Source: an uncultured Lachnospiraceae bacterium (GTDB taxonomy: Bacteria; Bacillota; Clostridia; Lachnospirales; Lachnospiraceae). Taken from it: DNA of 13,523 nucleotides. Numbering within the stretch: the first letter of the stretch is position 1; the number at the start of each line of letters is the position of its first letter. A model generated the notes under the pieces. That model was not told the origin of the DNA. It saw nothing but the letters and a program-made list of their open reading frames with translations, and did no database searches. Both the position numbers and the translations under genes were made by a program. Positions 8,323 to 13,523 of the stretch are shown piece after piece. Location: assembly GCA_934359535.1 (NCBI GenBank), contig CAKRLN010000036.1:1-13523 (forward strand), in the 5' to 3' direction.

Positions 8323-9549
8323 ATGAAATGTATTTATTGTGGAGCTGAATTAAAGGAAGGCTGTATTTATTGTTCCAAATGCGGAAAAGAAGTCCAGCTT
8401 GTCCCGGATTATTCAGCAATCGAAGATGATTATCTGAATTTACTGATTCATCCAGAAGAATCACAGGATTCCACCCAAAAGCATTCTTCCGGAAAGCAGA
8501 CATCGGCTCCGATAAAGGAAGACGCTGTGCGCCCGAAGAATTCGAATCATTCGAAAAGAGAGAAACCATCACAGCAGCAGACAGAAAAGAAGCCTCTTAG
8601 CGAAAAAAAGAAAAGCTCCAAAAAGAAGCTTATGACCGGTGGTGGGATTGCTGTAGTCATTGTTCTTGCTGCAGTTGGCATTTTTGCTGCATTCCATGTA
8701 AATCAGAAGTCGAGACAGAACGGTTCTGTTTCTTACCAATTGGAAAAAGCACAGGAAGCAGAAAATAAAGGAGATACCACAGGAGCAATACAATTCTATA
8801 AAAAAGCATTGCATTTAGATCCCTCTGACATGGATACAATGCTTGCGCTTGCAGCACTCTACGAAAAACAGAAAAATTATGAGGAGGCGTGCTCAGAATA
8901 TCTTGACGTATTAAAGAAAGATTCTGCCAACAGGACAGCTTGCAAAAATCTCATTGCACTTTATGAAAAGCAAAAGGATTATGATGCAATTCTTGAGCTT
9001 AACAAAAATGTCCACAGCAGTCTTCAGTATTTATTTTCTGATTATATGGTGGATACCCCGGAATTCAGCGTAAAAGATGGTACGTATGATGAATTTATCC
9101 AGTTGAAGCTGTCGGCTGCGTCAGGCTGCCGTATTTATTACACGACAGATGGAAAGGATCCGGTTCGTTTTGGAGAAGAGTATGATGCTCCAATCGAATT
9201 AAAGGAATTAAAGGATTATGTGATCAAAGCTGTAGCTGTGAACGATAAAGACATTTACTCTGCGGTTGTCTCAAATCGGTACACAATTGATATTCCAGCT
9301 CCGGATATGCCGGTGGTATCACCAGATGGCGGAAATTTTGGCGCAGAGACTACGGTAACCGTCTCTGTTCCGGATAGCTGCAGTGCATATTACACATGGG
9401 ATGGAACAGATCCAAATGAAGGTTCTGAACAATATACCGGACCGATTACGGTTCCAGATGGAAATAATGTGCTTTCGGTCATCCTGATTGACAATCAGAC
9501 AGGACTTTCCAGCAGTATTTACCGTGGAAATTTTATATATTTCAGATAA
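8323..9549 (+). CDS. Membrane-anchored zinc-ribbon / TPR protein with two chitobiase-C-terminal-like modules
   Basis: A 408-residue multidomain protein. The N-terminal zinc ribbon (1-22) has Cys3/Cys6 and Cys17/Cys20 as two CxxC knuckles, with an extra Cys14. It is followed by EVQLVPDYSAIEDDYL, then a Lys/Ser/Gln-rich linker (45-103), one membrane helix (about 106-125) and two or three TPR-like helical repeats (about 138-230, e.g. TGAIQFYKKALHLDPSD). At the C-terminus are two beta modules resembling CHB_HEX_C_1 (about 248-322 and 331-405), each with the hallmark YYTTDGKDP or YYTWDGTDP. Positive residues before the helix suggest the zinc ribbon is cytoplasmic and the TPR and beta modules are outside. 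No catalytic residues are recognised, so an assembly, sensing or binding role is inferred only. The ribosome site is weak (GGATGGG, 8308-8314). It lies 38 bases after folD and could be its read-through partner. Exact function unknown. Confidence 0.88.
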   Translation: MKCIYCGAELKEGCIYCSKCGKEVQLVPDYSAIEDDYLNLLIHPEESQDSTQKHSSGKQTSAPIKEDAVRPKNSNHSKREKPSQQQTEKKPLSEKKKSSKKKLMTGGGIAVVIVLAAVGIFAAFHVNQKSRQNGSVSYQLEKAQEAENKGDTTGAIQFYKKALHLDPSDMDTMLALAALYEKQKNYEEACSEYLDVLKKDSANRTACKNLIALYEKQKDYDAILELNKNVHSSLQYLFSDYMVDTPEFSVKDGTYDEFIQLKLSAASGCRIYYTTDGKDPVRFGEEYDAPIELKELKDYVIKAVAVNDKDIYSAVVSNRYTIDIPAPDMPVVSPDGGNFGAETTVTVSVPDSCSAYYTWDGTDPNEGSEQYTGPITVPDGNNVLSVILIDNQTGLSSSIYRGNFIYFR

Positions 9550-9565
9550 CACATCGCTTACAAAT

Positions 9566-9614
9566 AAAAAGATGTTTTCCAGTTCCAGGAGATGGAATGG
9601 AAAACATCTTTTTT
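9566..9614. terminator. Bidirectional intrinsic terminator between converging genes
   Basis: A 15-bp inverted repeat pairs 9566-9580 with 9599-9613 (core GATGTTTTCC / GGAAAACATC). A further TTCC/GGAA pairing inside narrows the loop. An A-run opens the left arm and a T-run closes the right arm, so both strands transcribe to a hairpin plus U-tract. It lies 16 bases after the zinc-ribbon gene and 31 bases past the end of minus-strand xpt, and would serve both. Confidence 0.9.
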
Positions 9615-9645
9615 CTAGTTCAAATTTTTGATTCAACTTATATTA

Positions 9646-10230
9646 TTAAGCCTCTTCTTCCGGGATAAATTCAATATAATCCTTATCCATTTTGCAAACC
9701 CTTGCGAGAGAATATACCTCAAAGCCCTGTGCTTTGATCTTGTCACGACCAGGCTGGAAAGATTTCTCAATTAAAATTCCAACTCCGGCAACAGTTGCGT
9801 GTGCCTTCCGAAGCAGACGGATTGCCCCTGTAGCAGCTTCCCCGTTTGCTAAGAAGTCATCAATGATCAGCACGTGATCCTTTTCGTTGACGTAATTTGC
9901 AGATAAGGTAAGCTCATAGCTTGTTCCTTTCGTATAGGAAGTAACCTGTGTCTGATACAGATTATCATTTAAAACCTTAGAAGGCTGTTTCTTTAAGATA
10001 ATAAGCGGAACCTGAAGCTCCTGAGCTGTCATAAGCGCTGGTGCAATTCCAGAGCTTTCAATTGTTGCAACTTTCGTGATCCCACAGTTTTTAAAATGCT
10101 CTGCAAAGTCCTGTCCGATATGGAGCATCAAAACTGGATCAACCTGATGGTTAATAAAACTGTCAACCTTTAAAATATCTGCACTAAGAATACTGCCGTC
10201 CTTTTTAATTCTTTCTTCAAGTTCTTTCAA
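9646..10230 (-). CDS. xpt: Xanthine phosphoribosyltransferase
   Basis: Purine salvage enzyme that makes XMP from xanthine and PRPP in the cytoplasm. I choose the TTG start at 10230-10228 because GAGGT (10242-10238) lies seven bases upstream. The resulting protein has 194 residues, the length of B. subtilis Xpt, and begins MKELEERIKKDG like the family. An in-frame ATG at 10251 would add seven residues but has no ribosome site. Landmarks are KVDSFINHQVDP (21-32), the IESSGIAPA segment (58-66), the PRPP loop LIIDDFLANGEA (121-132) and EKSFQPGRD (155-163), which is typical of Xpt. No pbuX xanthine permease follows; the gene ends at the shared terminator. Its own extended -10 promoter lies close upstream. 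Confidence 0.95.
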   Translation of the reverse strand: MKELEERIKKDGSILSADILKVDSFINHQVDPVLMLHIGQDFAEHFKNCGITKVATIESSGIAPALMTAQELQVPLIILKKQPSKVLNDNLYQTQVTSYTKGTSYELTLSANYVNEKDHVLIIDDFLANGEAATGAIRLLRKAHATVAGVGILIEKSFQPGRDKIKAQGFEVYSLARVCKMDKDYIEFIPEEEA

Positions 10231-10237
10231 GATTATT

Positions 10238-10242
10238 ACCTC
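10238..10242 (-). promoter_or_regulatory. Ribosome binding site that decides the xpt start
   Basis: GAGGT on the minus strand is seven bases before TTG (10230-10228). The alternative ATG (10251) has only A/T-rich sequence before it. The site favours the TTG start, and the resulting protein length agrees with B. subtilis Xpt. Confidence 0.7.
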
Positions 10243-10274
10243 ACACCTCATATTGTTTTCAATTAATAACCATT

Positions 10275-10283
10275 ATTATAGCA
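10275..10283 (-). promoter_or_regulatory. Extended -10 promoter for xpt
   Basis: Minus-strand TGCTATAAT is a perfect consensus -10 with the TGn extension. No good -35 hexamer lies 16-18 bases upstream, so recognition would depend on the extended -10. Transcription would begin near 10268, about 38 bases before the TTG start. That leader is too short for a purine riboswitch. Confidence 0.7.
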
Positions 10284-10311
10284 TGTAGTGTCGAAAAAAT
10301 GTAGAGCAAAA

Positions 10312-10782
10312 TCATTTATTTTCGGGAAAAATTTTTGCATAAAGGTCTTCTGCAATATGATCAAGAAATTCTTCCGGCAAATCCGGGTATTCGCTGGATA
10401 TTATCGTTGTAATCATCTGGTATCTTGGAAAATATAAAAGCTCCGGTCTTTTTTCCTCAAATTCATATGCTTTTACCTGTTCGGCATGATTTAAGAGAAA
10501 CCACGCTGTAATTTTAGAATACGTATCCGTTTCCTCTTCCGCTGCAGATTTTATTTTTTTTAAAGAGCAGAAGGATTGGATGCCGGTTCCTGTGAAAAAA
10601 AGAAAAAGGACCCCCATCACGACCGTAAGAATTACCTTGGTCTCCGGGACAAGTGAAACCGGAAGTACACCAAGCCAGAGCAGCACCAATAGGATAAGCC
10701 CTAGGATTCCAATTACAAGAAAGCTCCATGCCGTCGATTTCATATCCGCAAGCTTTGTTTTCTGATCCACATAAATTTTCAT
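10312..10782 (-). CDS. Small two-helix membrane protein, function unknown
   Basis: I do not recognise this 156-residue protein. A short polar N-terminus (1-18) is followed by two hydrophobic segments (about 19-41 and 48-68) joined by a Pro/Val-containing turn. After them comes an 85-residue soluble, Glu/Lys-rich tail that looks helical. The tail includes EEETDTYSKITAWFLLNH and ends LPEEFLDHIAEDLYAKIFPENK. With Lys/Arg after the second helix and a helical hairpin, the tail and N-terminus are probably both cytoplasmic. The start is well supported: GAGGAGG lies just upstream on the minus strand. It is co-directional with xpt, but xpt has its own promoter 81 bases on, so the pair may be only loosely linked. 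It is divergent from rlmH. Codon use resembles its neighbours and there is no sign of transfer. Confidence 0.85.
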   Translation of the reverse strand: MKIYVDQKTKLADMKSTAWSFLVIGILGLILLVLLWLGVLPVSLVPETKVILTVVMGVLFLFFTGTGIQSFCSLKKIKSAAEEETDTYSKITAWFLLNHAEQVKAYEFEEKRPELLYFPRYQMITTIISSEYPDLPEEFLDHIAEDLYAKIFPENK

Positions 10783-10829
10783 AACATCCTCCTCATTTTC
10801 GTTTTTGGTAAATTATGTTGGATTCGTAA

Positions 10830-10857
10830 TTGCAACGTTCCCATAATATGTTATAAT
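10830..10857 (+). promoter_or_regulatory. Sigma-A promoter abutting the rlmH start codon
   Basis: TTGCAA (10830-10835) and consensus TATAAT (10852-10857) have a 16-base spacer, with TGT before the -10 making an extended -10 (TGnTATAAT). The -10 box ends only six bases before the rlmH ATG at 10864, so transcription should begin at or within a base or two of the start codon. The mRNA would be leaderless. Confidence 0.75.
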
Positions 10858-10863
10858 AAAACG

Positions 10864-11343
10864 ATGAATGTGACAATATTAACCGTAGGGAAAGTAAAAG
10901 AAAAATTTTACCGGGATGCGATCGGGGAATTTGAAAAGCGGCTTAGCCGCTACTGTAAATTAAAAATTATTGAAGTTGCAGACGAGAAAACACCTGATCA
11001 GGCATCGGAAACCGAGTGCAGGATGATCAAAGAAAAAGAAGGCGAACGGCTGTTAAAGGCGATGAAGGCCGATGGCTATGTGATCTGTCTTGCCATTGAT
11101 GGAAAACAGCCAGATTCCGTGCAGCTGGCCCGTAAAATGGAAGCACTTGCAATATCAGGGGTCAGTCATATTTATTTTGTGATCGGAGGTTCGCTTGGAC
11201 TTTCCGATTCTGTTTTAGCCCAGGCCGATTACCGTCTTAGTTTTTCCAATATGACATTTCCCCATCAGCTGATGCGGGTAATCCTTTTGGAACAGATCTA
11301 CCGGAGCTATCGTATTATAAACCACGAACCATATCATAAATAA
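10864..11343 (+). CDS. rlmH: 23S rRNA (pseudouridine-1915-N3)-methyltransferase RlmH
   Basis: SPOUT-class methyltransferase that uses S-adenosylmethionine to methylate pseudouridine 1915 in helix 69 of 23S rRNA on assembled ribosomes. The 159-residue length is standard. The N-terminus ILTVGKVKEKFYRDAI, the AdoMet knot segment FVIGGSLGLS (105-114), and the C-terminal SFSNMTFPHQLMRVILLEQIYR ending NHEPYHK are all family hallmarks. The start is set by homology: the family begins within a residue or two of this Met. Upstream there is no Shine-Dalgarno sequence at all, and a consensus -10 box sits six bases before the ATG, so translation is probably leaderless. yqfC follows 33 bases later with no terminator between. 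Confidence 0.97.
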   Translation: MNVTILTVGKVKEKFYRDAIGEFEKRLSRYCKLKIIEVADEKTPDQASETECRMIKEKEGERLLKAMKADGYVICLAIDGKQPDSVQLARKMEALAISGVSHIYFVIGGSLGLSDSVLAQADYRLSFSNMTFPHQLMRVILLEQIYRSYRIINHEPYHK

Positions 11344-11371
11344 CATAAGACTTGTTGTGGCTTCATATAGT
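11343..11371 (+). promoter_or_regulatory. Candidate sigma-E-like sporulation promoter upstream of yqfC
   Basis: ACATAAG (11343-11349) resembles the ATA-centred -35 of mother-cell sigma-E. CATATAGT (11364-11371) resembles its CATACAAT -10 (6/8), and the spacer is 14 bases. B. subtilis yqfC and yqfD belong to the sigma-E regulon, which supports the reading, but the -35 match is weak and AT-rich sequence can mimic it. Confidence 0.35.
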
Positions 11372-11376
11372 TTACT

Positions 11377-11667
11377 ATGAAAAGCCAACATAGAAAACCC
11401 ACTGGAGAATTCTCCGAAAATTTAATAGAGACCTTAGAACTGCCGAAGGATCTGATCCTTAGCATGCCGGTGCTGTCGGTGACAGGAGACCGTGAGCTGA
11501 TTGTTGAAAACCATCGTGGTATTTCGTATTATTCGGAACAGAAGATGTTAATTGCCTGCTGCAAGCAGCAGCTTGAAATTACCGGCAATGCGCTCATGAT
11601 CGAATATTATACGAAGGACAGCTTAAAAATCCGGGGGAGAATCGTGCAGATTCAATTTCTTTCATGA
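11377..11667 (+). CDS. yqfC: YabP/YqfC-family sporulation protein
   Basis: A 96-residue protein of the YabP/YqfC family. After about 20 polar residues it carries the family core LELPKDLILSMPVLSVTG and ELIVENHRGISYYSEQKM, then a beta-rich C-terminus ending RGRIVQIQFLS. No signal peptide or membrane segment is seen. In Bacillus the gene is expressed in the mother cell under sigma-E together with yqfD; its molecular role is not established. The ATG at 11377 gives the N-terminal length usual for the family, but no Shine-Dalgarno sequence precedes it. It overlaps yqfD by four bases (ATGA), a translational coupling arrangement. Its presence suggests the host is a spore former or recently descends from one. 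Confidence 0.92.
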   Translation: MKSQHRKPTGEFSENLIETLELPKDLILSMPVLSVTGDRELIVENHRGISYYSEQKMLIACCKQQLEITGNALMIEYYTKDSLKIRGRIVQIQFLS

Positions 11668-12944
11668 TGCATTGGCTTTATTTGCGTTTCCGTGGGTATG
11701 TCTATGTCTGCTTTTCAGGGAGGAATGCAAGACGCTGTATGAATCTTTGTGTTCGCCGGAATTTGTCGATCTGGGGAATCCGTGCAGAGGATGAGGATCA
11801 TTTTTCTTTTTATATGTACGCGGACGAAGTAGCCTGCTGTAAACCATTTCTTAAAAAGACACATACAAGGCTTCAAATAAAAAAACGGTATGGACTGCCA
11901 TTTTTTTTGTTTCATTACCGGAAACGGATTCTTTTTCCTGCTGCATTTCTGCTCTCAGCACTTTTGCTTTTTTATTATTCCGGATTTGTCTGGAAAATTG
12001 AAATTGTTGGAAATTCGAGCATTACAGAGGATACCATGATCGGTTATCTGCAGAAAAAGGGAGCTGGATTTGGCGATAAAAAGGGGCAGATTGATTGTCC
12101 GGCACTTGAGCTTTCTCTTCGCAGGGAATTTGAACAGGTGATCTGGGCATCGGTATATATTAAGGGAACAAAGCTTGTTGTGGAGCTTCAGGAAAACCTT
12201 CAGAAAGAAGTTGTATCAAAGCCGGCAGAAACCGAAAAATCCCTTTCCTCTTCTGATAGCTGTTATGATCTTACAGCCACGAAGGATGCCGAAATTACAT
12301 CCATGATCACGCGAAGCGGAACCCCTTGTGTTATGCCAGGCCAGCAGGTAAAAAAGGGAGACCTTCTTGTATCTGGATGTCAGGAGATCCGGAATGATTC
12401 CGGGGATATTGCCCAGTATTATTATCAGTCGGCAGATGCCGATGTATATGGGATTGTTTCTTACGATTATACGGCTTCCATTCCGGTGAGCCGTAAGGTA
12501 GAGCTTGAAAACGGAAAAACCAAAAGCTGCTTTTTTCTTCAGTGGGATGACTGGATTTTTGAAAGCCCGCTGTTATTTTCCAAGTATAAGAATTCCCATA
12601 TCAGTGAAGATTATTATCAGCTTCATATTGCGCCTGATTTTTATCTGCCAATTTTTGCCGGACGGAAAACATATCATTCGTATGAAACGGTAACGGAGCA
12701 GATTGATACAAAGGAAGCGAAAGCAGAGGCACAAAAAGAATTGAATGACTTTTTAAAGGATCTGGAGGAAAACGGGGTACAAATTCTCAGTAAAAATGTT
12801 AGAATGAAACATGGGAAAAATACATATACCATCACAGGAGAAATAAAAGCCTGTGAATCAATTATAAAAAAAGTTCCGACTGTCCCAAAAGACACGGAAA
12901 TAAAAAGCAATCAGGAAGGAACTGCACAGGATGAGCATGAATGA
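11664..12944 (+). CDS. yqfD: Sporulation protein YqfD
   Basis: A 426-residue single-pass membrane protein of the YqfD family. The N-terminal soluble part (1-85) has VRRNLSIWGIRAEDE, corresponding to the conserved cysteine-poor strand region, and RYGLPFFLFHYRKR before the helix. The membrane helix lies at about 88-108, directly followed by the family signature VWKIEIVGNSSIT (109-121), a POTRA/FtsQ-like start. The large C-terminal part holds KGTKLVVELQEN (167-178), a lipoyl/hammerhead-like turn PGQQVKKGDLLVSG (225-238) and a Lys/Glu-rich helix (346-370). Two adjacent in-frame ATGs occur (11664 and 11667). Neither has a nearby Shine-Dalgarno sequence, so coupling to yqfC through the ATGA overlap is likely. 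It acts in the sporulation programme in Bacillus; the mechanism is not known. The 3' end overlaps phoH by 14 bases. Confidence 0.93.
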   Translation: MMHWLYLRFRGYVYVCFSGRNARRCMNLCVRRNLSIWGIRAEDEDHFSFYMYADEVACCKPFLKKTHTRLQIKKRYGLPFFLFHYRKRILFPAAFLLSALLLFYYSGFVWKIEIVGNSSITEDTMIGYLQKKGAGFGDKKGQIDCPALELSLRREFEQVIWASVYIKGTKLVVELQENLQKEVVSKPAETEKSLSSSDSCYDLTATKDAEITSMITRSGTPCVMPGQQVKKGDLLVSGCQEIRNDSGDIAQYYYQSADADVYGIVSYDYTASIPVSRKVELENGKTKSCFFLQWDDWIFESPLLFSKYKNSHISEDYYQLHIAPDFYLPIFAGRKTYHSYETVTEQIDTKEAKAEAQKELNDFLKDLEENGVQILSKNVRMKHGKNTYTITGEIKACESIIKKVPTVPKDTEIKSNQEGTAQDEHE

Positions 12945-13523
12945 AATCATAATGAACATGAAAGCGGAGCATATGTCGAATGTGTTTGGACAATTCGATG
13001 CATATATCAAAAAGATTGAACGAACACTTGGTGTTACAGTTATTGTACGGGATGATAAAATCAAGATAATCGGAAATGAGAATCAGATTACAGCTGCGAA
13101 TGAAGTTTTTACGCAGCTGTATGAGCTTTCGAAACGTGGCAATGTCATTACGGAGCAGAATGTTAACTATGCGCTTTCCCTTCTGGCAGAGAAGAAGGAA
13201 TCCTCCCTTGTAGAAATTGACAAGGATGTTATCTGCCACACAATTACCGGAAAACCAGTAAAGCCGAAAACACTTGGACAAAAAGATTATGTCGATGCGA
13301 TCCGCAACAAAATGATCGTATTTGGAATGGGACCTGCCGGGACGGGAAAAACCTATCTTGCAATGGCAATGGCGATCACCGCCTTCAAAAATGAAGAGGT
13401 AAGCCGCATTATCCTGACAAGACCAGCGATTGAAGCCGGAGAGAAGCTTGGTTTTCTGCCGGGAGATTTACAGAGCAAGGTTGATCCATATTTAAGACCA
13501 CTTTATGATGCACTGTATCAGAT
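12931..13523 (+). CDS. phoH: PhoH-family ATPase, 3' end beyond window
   Basis: Cytoplasmic P-loop ATPase/putative RNA-acting protein of the PhoH-like family. The frame stays open from ATG 12931 to the window end (197 complete codons), so roughly the last third is missing. The N-terminal region (1-105) includes FGQFDAYIKKIERTLGVTVIVRDDKIKIIGNE, a KH-like beta-alpha pattern. The PhoH core begins at GKPVKPKTLGQKDYVDAI, with Walker A GPAGTGKT (134-141) and the conserved ILTRPAIEAGEKLGFLPGDL (161-180). AAGGA (12916-12920), ten bases upstream and inside yqfD, supports ATG 12931; ATG 12937 is a possible second start. The 14-base overlap with yqfD and the yqfC-yqfD-phoH order match Bacillus, where ybeY, dgkA, cdd and era genes commonly follow. 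Confidence 0.95.
   Translation, partial: MSMNEIIMNMKAEHMSNVFGQFDAYIKKIERTLGVTVIVRDDKIKIIGNENQITAANEVFTQLYELSKRGNVITEQNVNYALSLLAEKKESSLVEIDKDVICHTITGKPVKPKTLGQKDYVDAIRNKMIVFGMGPAGTGKTYLAMAMAITAFKNEEVSRIILTRPAIEAGEKLGFLPGDLQSKVDPYLRPLYDALYQ

Noticed and set aside
8003..8572. 189-codon minus-strand frame across folD and the zinc-ribbon gene
   Set aside because: It is antisense to two solid genes and its translation has the irregular composition of a shadow frame.
10843..10857. Imperfect palindrome ATAATATGTTATAAT as an operator over the rlmH -10
   Set aside because: It has mismatches, is nearly pure A/T and includes the -10 box itself, so chance symmetry is the simplest explanation.
10848..10876. 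Minus-strand promoter for the 156-residue protein gene (TTGTCA, 17 bp, TAACAT)
   Set aside because: The -10 match is only 4/6 and lies in a generally AT-rich stretch overlapping the rlmH promoter, too ambiguous to list.
12862..13281. 139-codon minus-strand frame over the yqfD/phoH junction
   Set aside because: It is antisense to phoH, whose plus-strand frame carries clear Walker A and PhoH motifs.

Overview
The window looks like a chromosomal segment of a low-to-moderate GC, endospore-lineage Firmicute, most likely class Clostridia, family Lachnospiraceae. This is inferred from protein flavour and gene order, because no rRNA or other marker is present. All genes are intact except at the two window edges. 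I see no transposase, phage gene, integrase, tRNA, rRNA or CRISPR array.

Layout: (1) 1-1258 holds the 3' end of a glycogen synthase gene (glgA), closed by a strong intrinsic terminator. (2) 1283-5700 holds a tepA-like ClpP-family serine peptidase, undecaprenyl-diphosphatase (uppP) and the DNA translocase ftsK/spoIIIE. tepA next to spoIIIE is also the Bacillus subtilis neighbourhood, but here uppP lies between them with its own sigma-A-like promoter. (3) 5754-8284 is a one-carbon pair, fhs and folD. (4) 8323-9549 is a membrane-anchored zinc-ribbon/TPR protein with two chitobiase-C-terminal-like beta modules. It ends at a hairpin that can terminate transcription from both sides. (5) 9646-10782, on the minus strand, holds xpt (xanthine phosphoribosyltransferase) and an unrecognised two-helix membrane protein. 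(6) 10864-13523, on the plus strand again, holds rlmH (23S rRNA methyltransferase), yqfC, yqfD and the 5' part of phoH. The yqfC-yqfD-phoH order matches the Bacillus sporulation-linked operon.

The genes serve cell envelope and septum work (uppP, ftsK), folate one-carbon supply (fhs, folD), purine salvage (xpt), ribosome maturation (rlmH), sporulation (yqfC, yqfD) and storage polysaccharide (glgA). This is mostly conserved core chromosome, and I did not find a convincing new multi-gene system.

The points most worth following up are these. The rlmH promoter has its -10 box six bases from the ATG, so the mRNA may be leaderless. The consecutive run rlmH, yqfC, yqfD lacks Shine-Dalgarno sequences. 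A sigma-E-like promoter sits against the yqfC start. The zinc-ribbon/TPR/beta-module protein has an unusual architecture. The 156-residue membrane protein is uncharacterised. xpt has no space for a purine riboswitch and most likely starts at TTG.
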